Source: Candidatus Rokuibacteriota bacterium (lineage in GTDB: Bacteria; Methylomirabilota; Methylomirabilia; Rokubacteriales; CSP1-6). Taken from it: a stretch of 59,612 bases of DNA. Under the pieces are notes generated by a model, which did not search any database, was not told the origin of the DNA, and was given only the letters and a program-made list of their open reading frames with translations. Shown here one piece after another: positions 1-8,866 of the stretch (positions within the stretch are counted from its first letter, which is position 1; each line of letters begins with the position of its first letter). The stretch lies in assembly GCA_016179965.1 (NCBI GenBank), contig JACPCF010000014.1, positions 1 to 59,612 on the forward strand. The letters are read 5' to 3'. The position numbers and the translations under genes were made by a program.

Positions 1-726
1 CTTGTACCACATCACGCTGTCGGCCATCTTGGTCAGCGTGTTGAAGCGCATGTCCACCTCGGTCTGCCCGGCGGTGGCCACCTCGTGGTGGTGCACCTCG
101 ATCTTCACGCCAACCGACTCCAGGGCCAGCACCATGTCGGAGCGGATGTCCTGGAACTTGTCCATGGGCGGCACGGGGAAGTAGCCCTGCTTGTAGCGGG
201 GCTTGTAGCCCAGGTTGGGACGGTCGGGCGTCCCCTCCTTGCCCGAGTTCCAGAACCCGGCCTCCGAGTCGATGAAGTAGTAGCCGCAGTTGTAGGTCTG
301 GTCGAAGCGGATCTCGTCGAAGAAGAAGAACTCGAGCTCGGGGCCGATATAGACCGTGTCGGCCACGCCCGCTTTCTTCACGTACGCCTCGGCCTTCTGG
401 GCCACGTAGCGCGGGTCGCGACTGTAGGCCTTCCCCGTGACCGGATCCTTGACGTTACAGATGAGGACGAGGGTCGGCACCGCCGTGAACGGATCCATCG
501 CCGCGCTCGCGGGGTCCAGCATCAGCAGCATGTCAGACTCGTCGATCGTCTGGAAGCCGCGGATGGACGAGCCGTCGAAGCCGATCCCCTCTTCGAAGAG
601 CTCCTCGGTGAGCTCCCGCACCGGGATCGAGAAGTGCTGCCAGAGACCGGGGACGTCGATGAAGCGCAGATCCACGATCTTGGCGCCCTTCTCCTTGGCA
701 AATTTGATGGCGTCTTTCGGGGTCAT
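1..726 (-). CDS. glnA: Glutamine synthetase type I, N-terminal 242 residues (cut by window edge)
   Basis: This enzyme makes glutamine from glutamate, ammonia and ATP in the cytoplasm. The visible part holds the N-terminal beta-grasp domain and the start of the catalytic domain. GPELEFFFF carries the metal-binding Glu, QGYFPVPPMD and EVHHHEVATAGQTE are typical GS-I motifs, and the frame is open to base 1. The ATG at 726 has a strong AAGGAGG site 6 bases upstream. About half of a normal ~470-residue protein is present, so the adenylylation-site Tyr lies outside. It follows amt and glnB on the same strand, as expected for a nitrogen-assimilation operon. Confidence 0.97.
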   Translation of the reverse strand, partial: MTPKDAIKFAKEKGAKIVDLRFIDVPGLWQHFSIPVRELTEELFEEGIGFDGSSIRGFQTIDESDMLLMLDPASAAMDPFTAVPTLVLICNVKDPVTGKAYSRDPRYVAQKAEAYVKKAGVADTVYIGPELEFFFFDEIRFDQTYNCGYYFIDSEAGFWNSGKEGTPDRPNLGYKPRYKQGYFPVPPMDKFQDIRSDMVLALESVGVKIEVHHHEVATAGQTEVDMRFNTLTKMADSVMWYK

Positions 727-795
727 GCGTCGCCTCCTTGGGGATGGTCAGGACTCAATGAAGATACTGAGAAGGCCGCGCAAAATCAAGCCCGG

Positions 796-2223
796 CTAGC
801 TCGCGGTCGTGGGCTTGGCCGGGGGCTTCACGGCCTGAGCGAAGCCCCCGCCCGCGTAGCCCGGCGCCTCCAGCGCGTAGGCGTTTTCCGAGTGCTGGGA
901 GAGATCGAGGCCGGCGATCTCGTCCTCCTCGGTGACGCGGAGGCCCATGGTCGCGTCGAGGATTTTCAGAATGATCACGGTCCCGACGAACGCCAGCACC
1001 CACGAGGCTACGATGGCCACGACCTGGACGCCGACCTGGCCCGGGTTCCCGGCAAACAGCCCGTCGCTGGCGTCGGGGTTGATGGCCTTGGTCGCGAAGA
1101 GGCCGGTGGCGAGCGCTCCCCAGGTCCCCCCCACGCCGTGCACACCGACCACGTCCAGCGAGTCGTCGTAGCCCAGCTTCGTCTTGACGTTGCAGGCGTT
1201 GTAGCAGAGGAAGCCCGCGACGGCGCCGATGAAGATGGAGGCCAGCGGGGTCACGTAGCCCGAGGCTGGAGTAATCGCCACTAGCCCGGCGACCGCTCCC
1301 GAGGCGGCGCCCAGCACCGTGGGCTTGCCGCGCATAGCCCACTCCGAGAACATCCACCCCAGCGCCGCGGCGGCCGTGGCCGTGTTGGTGACGACAAAGG
1401 CGCTCGTGGCCAGCTTGCCGGCGCTCAGGGCGCTGCCAGCGTTGAAGCCGAACCACCCGACCCAGAGGAGGGCCGCGCCGGCCACGGTCAGCGGCAGGTT
1501 GTGCGGGCGCATCGGCTCGTGGCCGTAACCCTTGCGCCGGCCGATCACCAGCGCGGCGGCCAACGCCGAGACCCCTGAACTGATGTGAACCACGGTGCCC
1601 CCGGCAAAGTCGAGGGCCCCGAGGCTTGCCAGCCATCCCCCCTTCCCCCATACCCAGTGGGCCAGCGGATCATAGACGAAGGTCGCCCAGGCCAGGGTGA
1701 AGACGATGAAGGTGGAGAACTTCATGCGCTCGGCGAACGCTCCCGTGATCAGCGCCGGCGTGATGATGGCGAACATGAGCTGGAAGACCATGAAGGCCTG
1801 GTGGGGGACCGTGTCGCTGTAGGGACCGGGGTCGAGCCCGACGCCACGCAGGCCGATCCACTCCAGGCCGCCGACAATCCCCCCTTTGTCGGGCCCGAAG
1901 GCCAGGCTGTACCCCCAGAGCACCCACTGGACCGAGATCAGCGCGACGATGATGAAGCTCTGCATGATCGTGGCCAGGGCGTTGTGGGGGCGCACCATGC
2001 CGCCGTAGAAGAGGGCCAGGCCGGGCGCGGTCATGAGGAGCACCAGCGCGGAGGAGGTGAGCAACCACGCCGTGTCGCCGGAATCGATCTTCGGGGCCTG
2101 GGCGGCAGCCTGGGGAGGCGCGGCCGGACCCGGCGCCTGCTGGGCCCAGCCCAGCCCCGTCGCGATCACGAAGAGAACGAAAAAGAAGACGGCCAACGTC
2201 AGTGTCGAGCGTCGCGCTGTCAC
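796..2223 (-). CDS. amt: Ammonium transporter Amt
   Basis: Inner-membrane ammonium channel of 475 residues. Residues 1-27 form a signal peptide ending in an A-Q-Q type cleavage region, followed by an Ala/Pro-rich linker and about 11 membrane segments. Family motifs are visible: ALFYGGMVRP near the start of the channel, FAFxxAL-like helices, GGTVVHISSGVSALAAAL, and the twin-His region DVVGVHGVGGTWG. It lies 20 bases after the damaged glnB and 69 bases before glnA. PII proteins normally gate Amt, so the damage to glnB matters for this protein. Regulation is probably through the sigma-54 promoter upstream of glnB. Confidence 0.97.
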   Translation of the reverse strand: MTARRSTLTLAVFFFVLFVIATGLGWAQQAPGPAAPPQAAAQAPKIDSGDTAWLLTSSALVLLMTAPGLALFYGGMVRPHNALATIMQSFIIVALISVQWVLWGYSLAFGPDKGGIVGGLEWIGLRGVGLDPGPYSDTVPHQAFMVFQLMFAIITPALITGAFAERMKFSTFIVFTLAWATFVYDPLAHWVWGKGGWLASLGALDFAGGTVVHISSGVSALAAALVIGRRKGYGHEPMRPHNLPLTVAGAALLWVGWFGFNAGSALSAGKLATSAFVVTNTATAAAALGWMFSEWAMRGKPTVLGAASGAVAGLVAITPASGYVTPLASIFIGAVAGFLCYNACNVKTKLGYDDSLDVVGVHGVGGTWGALATGLFATKAINPDASDGLFAGNPGQVGVQVVAIVASWVLAFVGTVIILKILDATMGLRVTEEDEIAGLDLSQHSENAYALEAPGYAGGGFAQAVKPPAKPTTAS

Positions 2224-2243
2224 GGTAGTGTCCCCCCTTCTCC

Positions 2244-2622
<379 letters not shown>

Positions 2623-2664
2623 TCAGGAAGTTATCGAAGCGCGCCGGGAAGGATGGGAATACTC

Positions 2665-2685
2665 CCTGCCCAAGGATTGGGCAGG
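2665..2685 (-). terminator. Hairpin after the receiver gene
   Basis: CCTGCCCAA-gga-TTGGGCAGG forms a perfect 9-bp stem with a 3-base loop, directly after the stop codon at 2688. It has no T-run, so it may be a processing or stabilising hairpin rather than a strict intrinsic terminator. It separates the signalling genes from the glnB-amt-glnA unit. Confidence 0.5.
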
Positions 2686-2687
2686 CC

Positions 2688-3050
2688 CTAGAGAGGTGCT
2701 TCCTGGTTGGGCAGGGCTCCCCGGATCGCCGAACGAAGTTCCCGCAGGCTCGGGGACTTCTCGACGATGCCGACGCACGGGGATGGGGGCGGTCCCCCCG
2801 GGGGGAGGACGGCGGTGCAGAGGATGACCGGAACCGTGGAGCCCCTGAGGCTCAGCGCGGCCAGGAAGGCCAGGCCGTCCATGCGGGGCATGTTGAGATC
2901 CAGGATGACCAGGTCGGGGGGAAGCGCGTCGAAGAGGACGAGCCCTTCGAAGCCGTCCCGGGCTTCCACCACGTCCCACTTCCCCTCGAACTCCAGACGG
3001 TAGAGGCTCCGCCAGGCCGGGTCGTCGTCAATGACCAGCAGGGTCGGCAT
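2688..3050 (-). CDS. Single-domain response regulator (receiver only)
   Basis: A 120-residue CheY-like receiver with no output domain. VIDDDPAW gives the acidic pocket, VILDLNMPRMDG holds the phospho-acceptor Asp (about residue 51), and VEKSP supplies the conserved Lys near residue 98. The segment PPGGPPPSP just before the Lys is an unusual Pro/Gly-rich loop. The ATG at 3050 starts exactly at the first beta strand. It lies downstream of the sigma-54 activator but is separated by a 230-base gap containing a long palindrome, so it may be transcribed separately. The partner kinase is unknown; either nearby kinase is possible. Confidence 0.85.
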   Translation of the reverse strand: MPTLLVIDDDPAWRSLYRLEFEGKWDVVEARDGFEGLVLFDALPPDLVILDLNMPRMDGLAFLAALSLRGSTVPVILCTAVLPPGGPPPSPCVGIVEKSPSLRELRSAIRGALPNQEAPL

Positions 3051-3171
3051 GCCCGGCGTCGATTGCAAACCCGCTGCCGGGAGCGCGAGGAAAGAAAAAC
3101 AGAGGCTTAGACGGCGGGGCGTAGGAAATGGACGTTCGGAAAGTAACGGGGTGGCGGGGAGCCTGTCAGTT

Positions 3172-3195
3172 CCCCTCACCCTGACCCTCTCCCCC
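3172..3195. repeat. Half copy of the dispersed CCCTCACC..CTCTCCCC repeat
   Basis: CCCCTCACCCTGACCCTCTCCCCC matches the left half of the palindromic repeat found whole at 18507, 41237, 48456 and 50333. The right half is missing here; it is followed by the start of the 3208-3279 palindrome. Confidence 0.6.
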
Positions 3196-3207
3196 AACGG
3201 TGGACAC

Positions 3208-3279
3208 GGGGTCAGGTCTTGCAATAACACACTGCTCGGGGCCAGGTCGATCAGTTGTTGCATTGCAAGACCTGACCCC
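3208..3279. repeat. REP-like palindrome, 18-bp perfect arms
   Basis: Left arm GGGGTCAGGTCTTGCAAT (3208-3225) and its exact reverse complement (3262-3279) enclose a 36-base loop. It starts right at the stop codon of the sigma-54 activator gene. A second element with the same GGGGTCAGG end and a 35-base loop is at 23595-23651, so this is a small repeat family. It could act as a bidirectional terminator or a mobile REP-type element. No REP-associated transposase is present in the window. Confidence 0.75.
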
Positions 3280-3280
3280 A

Positions 3281-4642
3281 TCAGGTGCGACGCTGCGGGA
3301 TCCCGTGTTTCCGCATTTTGGAGTAGAGGGTCGGCCGGCGGAGGCCGAGCAGCGCCGCCGCCGCCTGCTTGTTCCAGTTGGTGGACTCGAGTGCGCGCAG
3401 GATGGAGGCGCGCTCGATCTCCTCCAGGGACCCGGGCAGGGGCCCCGCGCTCGCCGCCGCGTCGCTCACGGCCCCGAAGGACTCCGGAAGGTCGCCCAGG
3501 CCGATCTCGGGCCCCCGGCCTACCAGCACGGCCCGCTCGATGGCGTGCTCCAGCTCCCGCACGTTCCCGGGCCACGGGTGGGCGAGGAAGCGGCGGTAGG
3601 CTTCGGGGCTGATCGTCTCCACCGCCCGCCCGTGCTTGGCGGCGAAGCGCTGGAGGTAGTGGCGGGCGAGGAGGGGGATGTCGCCGGTGCGCTCGCGGAG
3701 CGGCGGCAGGGTGATCGTCACGGTGTTGATGCGGAAGTAGAGGTCCCCGCGGAGGCGACCTTCCTTGACGGCCTCCTCGGCGGTGCGGTTGGAGGAGGTG
3801 ATGAGGCGGAAGTCCACGGGGATCGTCCGCGAGCCCCCGATGCGGCGGACCAGCCGCTCCTCCAGCACCCGCAGGAGCTTAGCCTGGAGGTCGAGCGGCA
3901 TCTCGGTGATCTCGTCGAGCATGATGGACCCCCGGTGGGCTTCCTCGAGCAGGCCCACCTTGTCGGTGGTCGCCCCCGTGAAGGCGCCCTTGACGTGGCC
4001 GAAGAGCTCGGACTCGATCAGGTCCTTGGGGAGCGCGGCGCAGTTGATCTTGACCCACGGCCCCTGGCTGCGGGGGCTCCGGGCGTGGATGGCGTCGGCC
4101 ACGAGCTCCTTGCCCGTGCCGCTCTCGCCCACGATGAGGACGTTGGCGTCGGAGGTGGCGACCGCGTCCATCAACTCGAAGACCCGCTGCATGGCCGGGG
4201 CGCTGCCGAGGATCTCGCCATAGCCCGAGGTCTTGGCCAGGCGTCGCTTGAGGTCGGTCGCTTCGGCCACGAGCCAGCGCCGCTCCAGCGCCTTGCCGAC
4301 GAGCGCCGTGATCTCCTCTGGATCGAAGGGCTTGGCCACGAAGTAGAAGGCCCCCTCCTTGGTCGCCTCCACCGCCTTGGGAATCGAGCCGTGGGCCGTG
4401 ATCACGATCACTTCGATCGCGGAATCGCGCCGCTTCAGCTCCCGCAGGACGCCGAGGCCATCGCCGTCCGGCAGCACCAGATCCACGATAGCCAGGTGGA
4501 ACCCATGGCCGTTGGCGGCCTCCACCGCCTGGGCGACGCTGCCCGCCGTGACCACGGCGTGACCCTCGGCTTCCAGGACGAGCCGGAGCCCGTCGGCCAT
4601 CGTCGGCTCATCGTCAACGACCAGGATTCTCCCGGCTTTCAT
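3281..4642 (-). CDS. Sigma-54-dependent response regulator (NtrC/GlrR type)
   Basis: A 453-residue enhancer-binding activator. The receiver domain (1-120) has DDE, the phospho-acceptor Asp54 in AIVDLVLP and Lys104 in AKPFD. The AAA+ domain has Walker A GESGTGKE (172-179), the sigma-54 contact loop GAFTGA (219-224) and Walker B SIMLDE. A Fis-type helix-turn-helix lies at the end (NKQAAAALLGL..TLYSKM). It overlaps the upstream kinase by 4 bases (ATGA), so the two are translationally coupled. A sigma-54-like promoter before glnB is a plausible target. Gene order makes GlrR a closer guess than NtrC, but both are possible. Confidence 0.95.
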   Translation of the reverse strand: MKAGRILVVDDEPTMADGLRLVLEAEGHAVVTAGSVAQAVEAANGHGFHLAIVDLVLPDGDGLGVLRELKRRDSAIEVIVITAHGSIPKAVEATKEGAFYFVAKPFDPEEITALVGKALERRWLVAEATDLKRRLAKTSGYGEILGSAPAMQRVFELMDAVATSDANVLIVGESGTGKELVADAIHARSPRSQGPWVKINCAALPKDLIESELFGHVKGAFTGATTDKVGLLEEAHRGSIMLDEITEMPLDLQAKLLRVLEERLVRRIGGSRTIPVDFRLITSSNRTAEEAVKEGRLRGDLYFRINTVTITLPPLRERTGDIPLLARHYLQRFAAKHGRAVETISPEAYRRFLAHPWPGNVRELEHAIERAVLVGRGPEIGLGDLPESFGAVSDAAASAGPLPGSLEEIERASILRALESTNWNKQAAAALLGLRRPTLYSKMRKHGIPQRRT

Positions 4643-6117
4643 GGCTGCCTCGCCGGCAGGAACACCCGGACGCGGGTCCCCTGCCCCAGCCGGCTCTCGA
4701 TCTGGATCTGGCCGCCGTGGAGATCCACCACGGACTTGGAGATGGCCATCCCCAGGCCGGTGCCGTGCGGTTTGGTGGTGAAGAACAGGTCGAACGCGCG
4801 CGCGAGCGTCTCGTCGGACATCCCGCAGCCGGAGTCCTCGATCGTCACCTGGATCATCCCCTCCTCGCTCTGATGCGTGACCGCGACGGTCAGCGCGCCT
4901 TCGTCTCCCATGGCTTCCAGGCCGTTCAGCAGAAAGTTGAGGAAGACCTTGCGGAGCTCCCGGGGATCGAGCGGCGCCACGGGAACGTCCGCCGCGTACT
5001 GCCGCTCGACGCGGATCCGCCGCCCCGCCAGGCGATCCTGGGCCAGGGAAAGGCAGTCGTCGAGCAGCTGGGACACCTTGACAGGCTCGCGCTTCAGCTC
5101 CGCCGGCCGGCCGAAGGCCGTGATCTCGGTGACCAGGTTAGACAGATGGTCGATGGCCCGGCCGATCTTCTGGGCCAGCTCGGCCAGCTCGGGATCCGAG
5201 ACGTGTGCGATCCGCTTCTCCAGGTGGCGCGCGTAGAGCTTCAGCCCCCCGAGGGGGTTCTTCAACTCGTGGGCGACCTGGGCGGCCATCCGTCCCAGGG
5301 CGGCCAGCGCGCCGCTCCTGAGCTGGGAGAGCTCGTGGGCGTTCTTGATGGCGACGGCCGCCTGGAACGAGAAGAGGGCCAGCAGCTCGAGGTCCTCGGG
5401 CGTGGGAGAAACCCGCTCGGGGCACTCGACCACGAGCGCTCCCATCGGGCCGCCTCGCACCACGAGAGGCGCCGCCAGGGCAACCCGGCCATCGGTCCCC
5501 GTGATCGTCGTGGGCACCCCCTTCTCCACCGCCGCCTGCGCTGCGGCCTGAAGGGGCTCCCACGCCTTGGGCTGGGTGCCGGCGCTGGCCATGGGGATCA
5601 GCTGGTCCCGCTCCAGCAAAAAGACGACGGAGCGCTCCGCTTCCGTCGCCTCCACAGTGGCCTGGGCCACGGCGTCGAGGATCCGCTCCATCACCCCCGA
5701 CGACGCGAGCGTCTCGCCTACCACCTTGAGCCGCCCGCGGTCGCGGGCCCAGCGCCGCTCCGAGAGGGCCCGGCCCACCCGGGCGCGCAGCTCCTCGGGG
5801 TTGAAGGGCTTGGTGAGATAGTCGAAGGCGCCGCGCTGGATCGCCGCCACCGCGTCCTCGATGGAGCCGTGGGCCGTCATGATGAGCACCGGCAGCCCCG
5901 GCAGCCGTTCGCGGGCCGCCTCCATCAGGGCGATCCCGTCCATGGGCTCCATGCGGAGGTCGAAGAGCGCCAGGTCGAATCCCCCGGCGTCCAGCGCCGC
6001 CACCGCCTCCCGCGAGCCGCCGACGGCCGTCACCTGGAGCCCCAGGGCTTCGAGCCGCATCCCCAGGACCTCGCGGATCTCCGGGTCGTCGTCAACCACC
6101 AGCACGCGCCCCTTCAT
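4639..6117 (-). CDS. Receiver-GAF-histidine kinase hybrid
   Basis: 492 residues with no membrane segment, so cytoplasmic. The receiver domain (1-115) has phospho-acceptor Asp53 in LFDLRMEP and Lys103 in TKPF. A GAF-like sensor region follows (about 140-265). The dimerisation domain has His283 in AHELKNPLGG, a motif typical of NtrB-like kinases. The ATPase domain has LNFLLNGLEAM (N box), EDSGCGMS and GTGLGMAIS. An N-terminal receiver suggests it receives phosphate from another kinase, perhaps the one at 6671-8134, before acting on the sigma-54 activator. It overlaps both neighbours by 4 bases. Confidence 0.93.
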   Translation of the reverse strand: MKGRVLVVDDDPEIREVLGMRLEALGLQVTAVGGSREAVAALDAGGFDLALFDLRMEPMDGIALMEAARERLPGLPVLIMTAHGSIEDAVAAIQRGAFDYLTKPFNPEELRARVGRALSERRWARDRGRLKVVGETLASSGVMERILDAVAQATVEATEAERSVVFLLERDQLIPMASAGTQPKAWEPLQAAAQAAVEKGVPTTITGTDGRVALAAPLVVRGGPMGALVVECPERVSPTPEDLELLALFSFQAAVAIKNAHELSQLRSGALAALGRMAAQVAHELKNPLGGLKLYARHLEKRIAHVSDPELAELAQKIGRAIDHLSNLVTEITAFGRPAELKREPVKVSQLLDDCLSLAQDRLAGRRIRVERQYAADVPVAPLDPRELRKVFLNFLLNGLEAMGDEGALTVAVTHQSEEGMIQVTIEDSGCGMSDETLARAFDLFFTTKPHGTGLGMAISKSVVDLHGGQIQIESRLGQGTRVRVFLPARQP

Positions 6118-6674
6118 GGGACTCTCCGCTCCAGCCGCTCCAGATCGCCCCGGGCGCGGGCCGCCTCGCGCTCCTGATCGACCTCGAGCTTCTTGAGCCG
6201 CTCCATGTCCTCCCTGACCCGGAGCGCCTCCTGCTCCAATCGGATCTCCACCCGCTTGAGCCGCTCCATGTCCTGGCGGATCCGCGCGGCCTCCTGCTCC
6301 CGGGCCAGGAGCTGCCCCACCGTCTCCCGCCAGGCCCGCGCCTCGGCGGCGTACGCGCTGTCGGGATAGTCCTTCACCAGCCGGTCGAAATGGGTGTACG
6401 CCTGCGGGTAGTTGCGCACGGGGCTCGCGGGCGTCACCTCAAGCCGCGCCAGGCGATAGAGCGCCTGGGGAGCCCACGGGCTCGTCGGGTACTCCTGGAT
6501 CACCTGCTCGTAGAGGGCCCGCGCGCCCGGGTGGTCGCCATCCCGCGCCAGGGTGTCGGCCCGGTCCACCAGCCGCCACACCTGGACCCAGTCGGTCACG
6601 GGACGCCAGGGAGGCACGCCGCTACAGGCCGCGAGGAGCAGCGCCAACCCGACCCCCATCGCTCTCCGCATCAC
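6114..6674 (-). CDS. Lipoprotein with TPR-like and coiled-coil regions (QseG-like position)
   Basis: 186 residues. A lipobox, LLLAAC, ends the signal peptide near residue 17, so the protein is lipid-anchored. Residues 35-110 look like two tetratricopeptide-type helical hairpins (DGDHPGARALYEQVIQEYP, then SPVRNYPQAYTHFDRLVKDYP). The last 75 residues are a highly charged coiled coil with repeated REDMERLKK-type heptads. It sits between a membrane histidine kinase and the sigma-54 regulator pair, the place held by the lipoprotein QseG/YfhG in enterobacteria. A role as an envelope partner of the kinase is inferred from position only. Confidence 0.75.
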   Translation of the reverse strand: MMRRAMGVGLALLLAACSGVPPWRPVTDWVQVWRLVDRADTLARDGDHPGARALYEQVIQEYPTSPWAPQALYRLARLEVTPASPVRNYPQAYTHFDRLVKDYPDSAYAAEARAWRETVGQLLAREQEAARIRQDMERLKRVEIRLEQEALRVREDMERLKKLEVDQEREAARARGDLERLERRVP

Positions 6675-8134
6675 GGCGAGCCTCCGTCGCGCGGGAGGAC
6701 CACCGTGAAGCGGCTCCCCTTACCTTCCTCCGACTCGACCCCGACACTGCCGCCGTGGGCTTCGGCGAGAGCCTTGACGATCGCCAAACCAAGGCCGCTG
6801 CCGCCACGGCCCCGGTGGGCCTGCTGGTAGCGTTCGAAGATCCGCGGGAGAGCCTCGGCGGGAATGCCCGGCCCCGTGTCCGACACGGTGATCTCCACCT
6901 CGTCGGCGCGCTCCTCGAGCGCCAGCTGCACCGCTCCGCCGGCGGGAGTGAACTTCACGGCGTTGCCGACGAGATTGATCAGGATCTGGAGCAGCCTCTC
7001 CTCGTCCACGAAAACCTTGATCGAGCCCGACCCGGCTTCGCCGGGTACCCCGCCGTTGCGGCTCAGGTGCACGCCCTTCTCTTCGGCCTGGGGGCGGAGC
7101 TCGTCCAGGGCGCGGGCGGCCAGCCGCTCCAGATCTCCCCAGCGCCGCTCCAGCGGGAGCAGTCCCGCCTGAAGCCGCGAGAGGTCGAGGATCTGGTTGA
7201 TGAGCCGAAGGAGCCGCTCGGCGCTCAGGCCGACAATCGTCACCAGCCGCTCCTGCTTAGGGGTGAGCGGGCCGTGGACGCCGTCGCGGAGCAGGTTGAC
7301 GCCCTCCCGGATCGAGGTCAGGGGCGTGCGGAGCTCGTGGGAGAGCGTGGAGAAGAACTCCTCCTTCATCGCCTCCACCTCGCGGAGCTGGGCGGCCATG
7401 CGGTTGAAGGCCCCCGCCAGGTCCGCGATCTCATCCCGGCTCTCCACGGGAACCGGCTGGCTGAAGGAGCCCTGGGCGACCTCGTGGGTCGCCGCCGACA
7501 GGCGGCGCAGCGAGCGCGTCAGCCGCACGGCCACCCACGCTGTGCCGCCCACGGCGGCCGCCACGCTCGCGACCAGGGCCACGAGCACCGCCGTCCAGGT
7601 CCGCCGCTCCAGCTCCCGGGCCCTGCCGAGGGCTTGATCGGCGGCGCTCTGAATCGCGGCGCCAAGGCGGATCGCCGCGGCCTCCACCCCCTCGGCGGCC
7701 GCGCGACTCTGCCCCTCCATCAGCACCGCAGCCGACCCTTTCAGGCCGCGTTCCACCAGTGCGCGCTCGCGCTCCATCAGCTCGCGGTAGGTCGCCAGGC
7801 GCGTGCGCACCTCCGCCAGGCGGAGCCGCTCCTCCTCGGTGGTCACGAGCCCCGCGAGGCGATCGACCTCCGCCCCGACGCCCTCCATCCGACGAGCCCA
7901 GAGGGCGAAGTACTCACGGTCGCCGAGGACGACGTAGCGCGTCTCCAGCCTCACCAGCGCAGGCACCGATTCCCTCAGCCCGATGGCGGCGTGAAGGGCG
8001 GGAAGGGTCTCCGTCAGGATTCCCCGGTTAACCGCCACCAGCCGCTGCATCGCCGACAGGCTCCAGCCCGCGACCGCCGCGAGGATCGCGATCAGGAGGA
8101 CGGAGGTGAGAAAAATTTTCGCGCCGAGACGCAT
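6671..8134 (-). CDS. HAMP-domain membrane histidine kinase (GlrK/QseE type)
   Basis: 487 residues from the ATG at 8134; the frame extends further upstream but MRLGAKIF directly precedes the first membrane segment. Two membrane segments (about 7-28 and 180-204) flank a helical periplasmic sensor region of about 150 residues. Then come HAMP (205-257), HisKA with His266 in STLSHELRTPLTS, and HATPase with NLVGNAVKFTP, DTGPGIP and GGSGLGLAIVKAL. It is first in the four-gene chain and overlaps the lipoprotein gene by 4 bases. The signal sensed cannot be read from the sequence. Confidence 0.93.
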   Translation of the reverse strand: MRLGAKIFLTSVLLIAILAAVAGWSLSAMQRLVAVNRGILTETLPALHAAIGLRESVPALVRLETRYVVLGDREYFALWARRMEGVGAEVDRLAGLVTTEEERLRLAEVRTRLATYRELMERERALVERGLKGSAAVLMEGQSRAAAEGVEAAAIRLGAAIQSAADQALGRARELERRTWTAVLVALVASVAAAVGGTAWVAVRLTRSLRRLSAATHEVAQGSFSQPVPVESRDEIADLAGAFNRMAAQLREVEAMKEEFFSTLSHELRTPLTSIREGVNLLRDGVHGPLTPKQERLVTIVGLSAERLLRLINQILDLSRLQAGLLPLERRWGDLERLAARALDELRPQAEEKGVHLSRNGGVPGEAGSGSIKVFVDEERLLQILINLVGNAVKFTPAGGAVQLALEERADEVEITVSDTGPGIPAEALPRIFERYQQAHRGRGGSGLGLAIVKALAEAHGGSVGVESEEGKGSRFTVVLPRDGGSP

Positions 8135-8466
8135 GTGGCTTCGACAGTAGCACAAGGCCTCGGCCAGTGTCACCATGCTGACACCGGCCCTTCGTCTTCG
8201 TCCGACCCCCGACGCCACCGGTGGCCGGCCGGGCAGACTGGTTCAGGGATTTCTCCCCAAAACTCAATGGGTTAGACGCCAGAGGCGCGACGGCCGCCTC
8301 CCATTCCTTGTGCAAGGGGAAGGCCGACTCCTTTTGCACCCAGGGGTAGTTCATTGGGGGGGTATAATTAACGCGAAACATTCGTCCAAAAAGGTTCCTC
8401 CCCGCTGAAAGGATCCCAAGGGGGTCTGCCGACAGGCTAGGCGGGGAGGTCGCATTTAAAGGGGCC
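8135..8466. other. Gene-free stretch with an inverted repeat
   Basis: 332 bases with no credible gene. It contains CCTCCCCGC (8397-8405) and its reverse complement (8441-8449) with a 35-base loop, a GTGCAAGGGG/CTTTTGCAC imperfect inverted repeat near 8308-8338, and a TATAAT box at 8363-8368 that lacks a good -35 partner. It may hold the old promoter of the DUF3800 gene that follows. Confidence 0.5.
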
Positions 8467-8806
8467 GTGCCCACCCTTCACGTCCACCTGGATGAATCCG
8501 GCAATCTAACGCTGGACCTATGCCCCAGAACCGCTGGCATGGAATCTCACCAATCTTCGCTTTTCGCTGGTCAAGAACGGTCACGACATTCAGGCGTTCC
8601 ATGCCACTGTGGACAAACAGGCGAACCGAAATTCTGTAGTCGCTATTCTCTCCCAGCATCATGCGTGGCACTTCGCCGCTATCGTCGTTGAGAAGGCCAA
8701 GGTAAACCCCACAATCCGACAGCCCCAGCACTTCTACCCAAAGTTCGCATCTATGGTGTTAAGGTTCGTCTTCAGGGGGCAGTTACAGCCTGGCACCTCT
8801 AAGTAA
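8467..8806 (+). pseudogene. DUF3800 gene, 5' fragment
   Basis: A GTG at 8467 begins PTLHVHLDESGNL, the RNase-H-like DESGN start of DUF3800 proteins often found in mobile and defence regions. The frame is then lost: the next recognisable part (LTNLRF, VKNGHDIQAFHATVDKQ, then HFYPKFASMVLRFVFRG) lies in the +2 frame from about 8528 and ends at 8806. A segment after DESGNL appears deleted. The protein's C-terminal end reappears at 10090-10275, past the XRE/Fic module, so the gene was split by an insertion. Confidence 0.8.
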
Positions 8807-8866
8807 GAGCTTGCTGCTAAGCGCTTATGGTGAGAGTAGCACCGTACAGCCGTGGCTTAATGGCAA

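Noticed and set aside
3200-4873. Long plus-strand open frame (557 codons) opposite the sigma-54 activator
   Set aside because: It is antisense to a well-supported gene, has low-complexity Gly/Arg/Ala-rich translation and no recognisable domain; such shadows are common in GC-rich DNA.
8363-8368. TATAAT as a promoter of the DUF3800 gene
   Set aside because: No acceptable -35 box at 16-18 bases; the nearest TTGCAC is 23 bases away.
8456-8731. 91-codon minus-strand open frame
   Set aside because: It is the antisense of the DUF3800 5' fragment, whose plus-strand reading is clearly protein-like.
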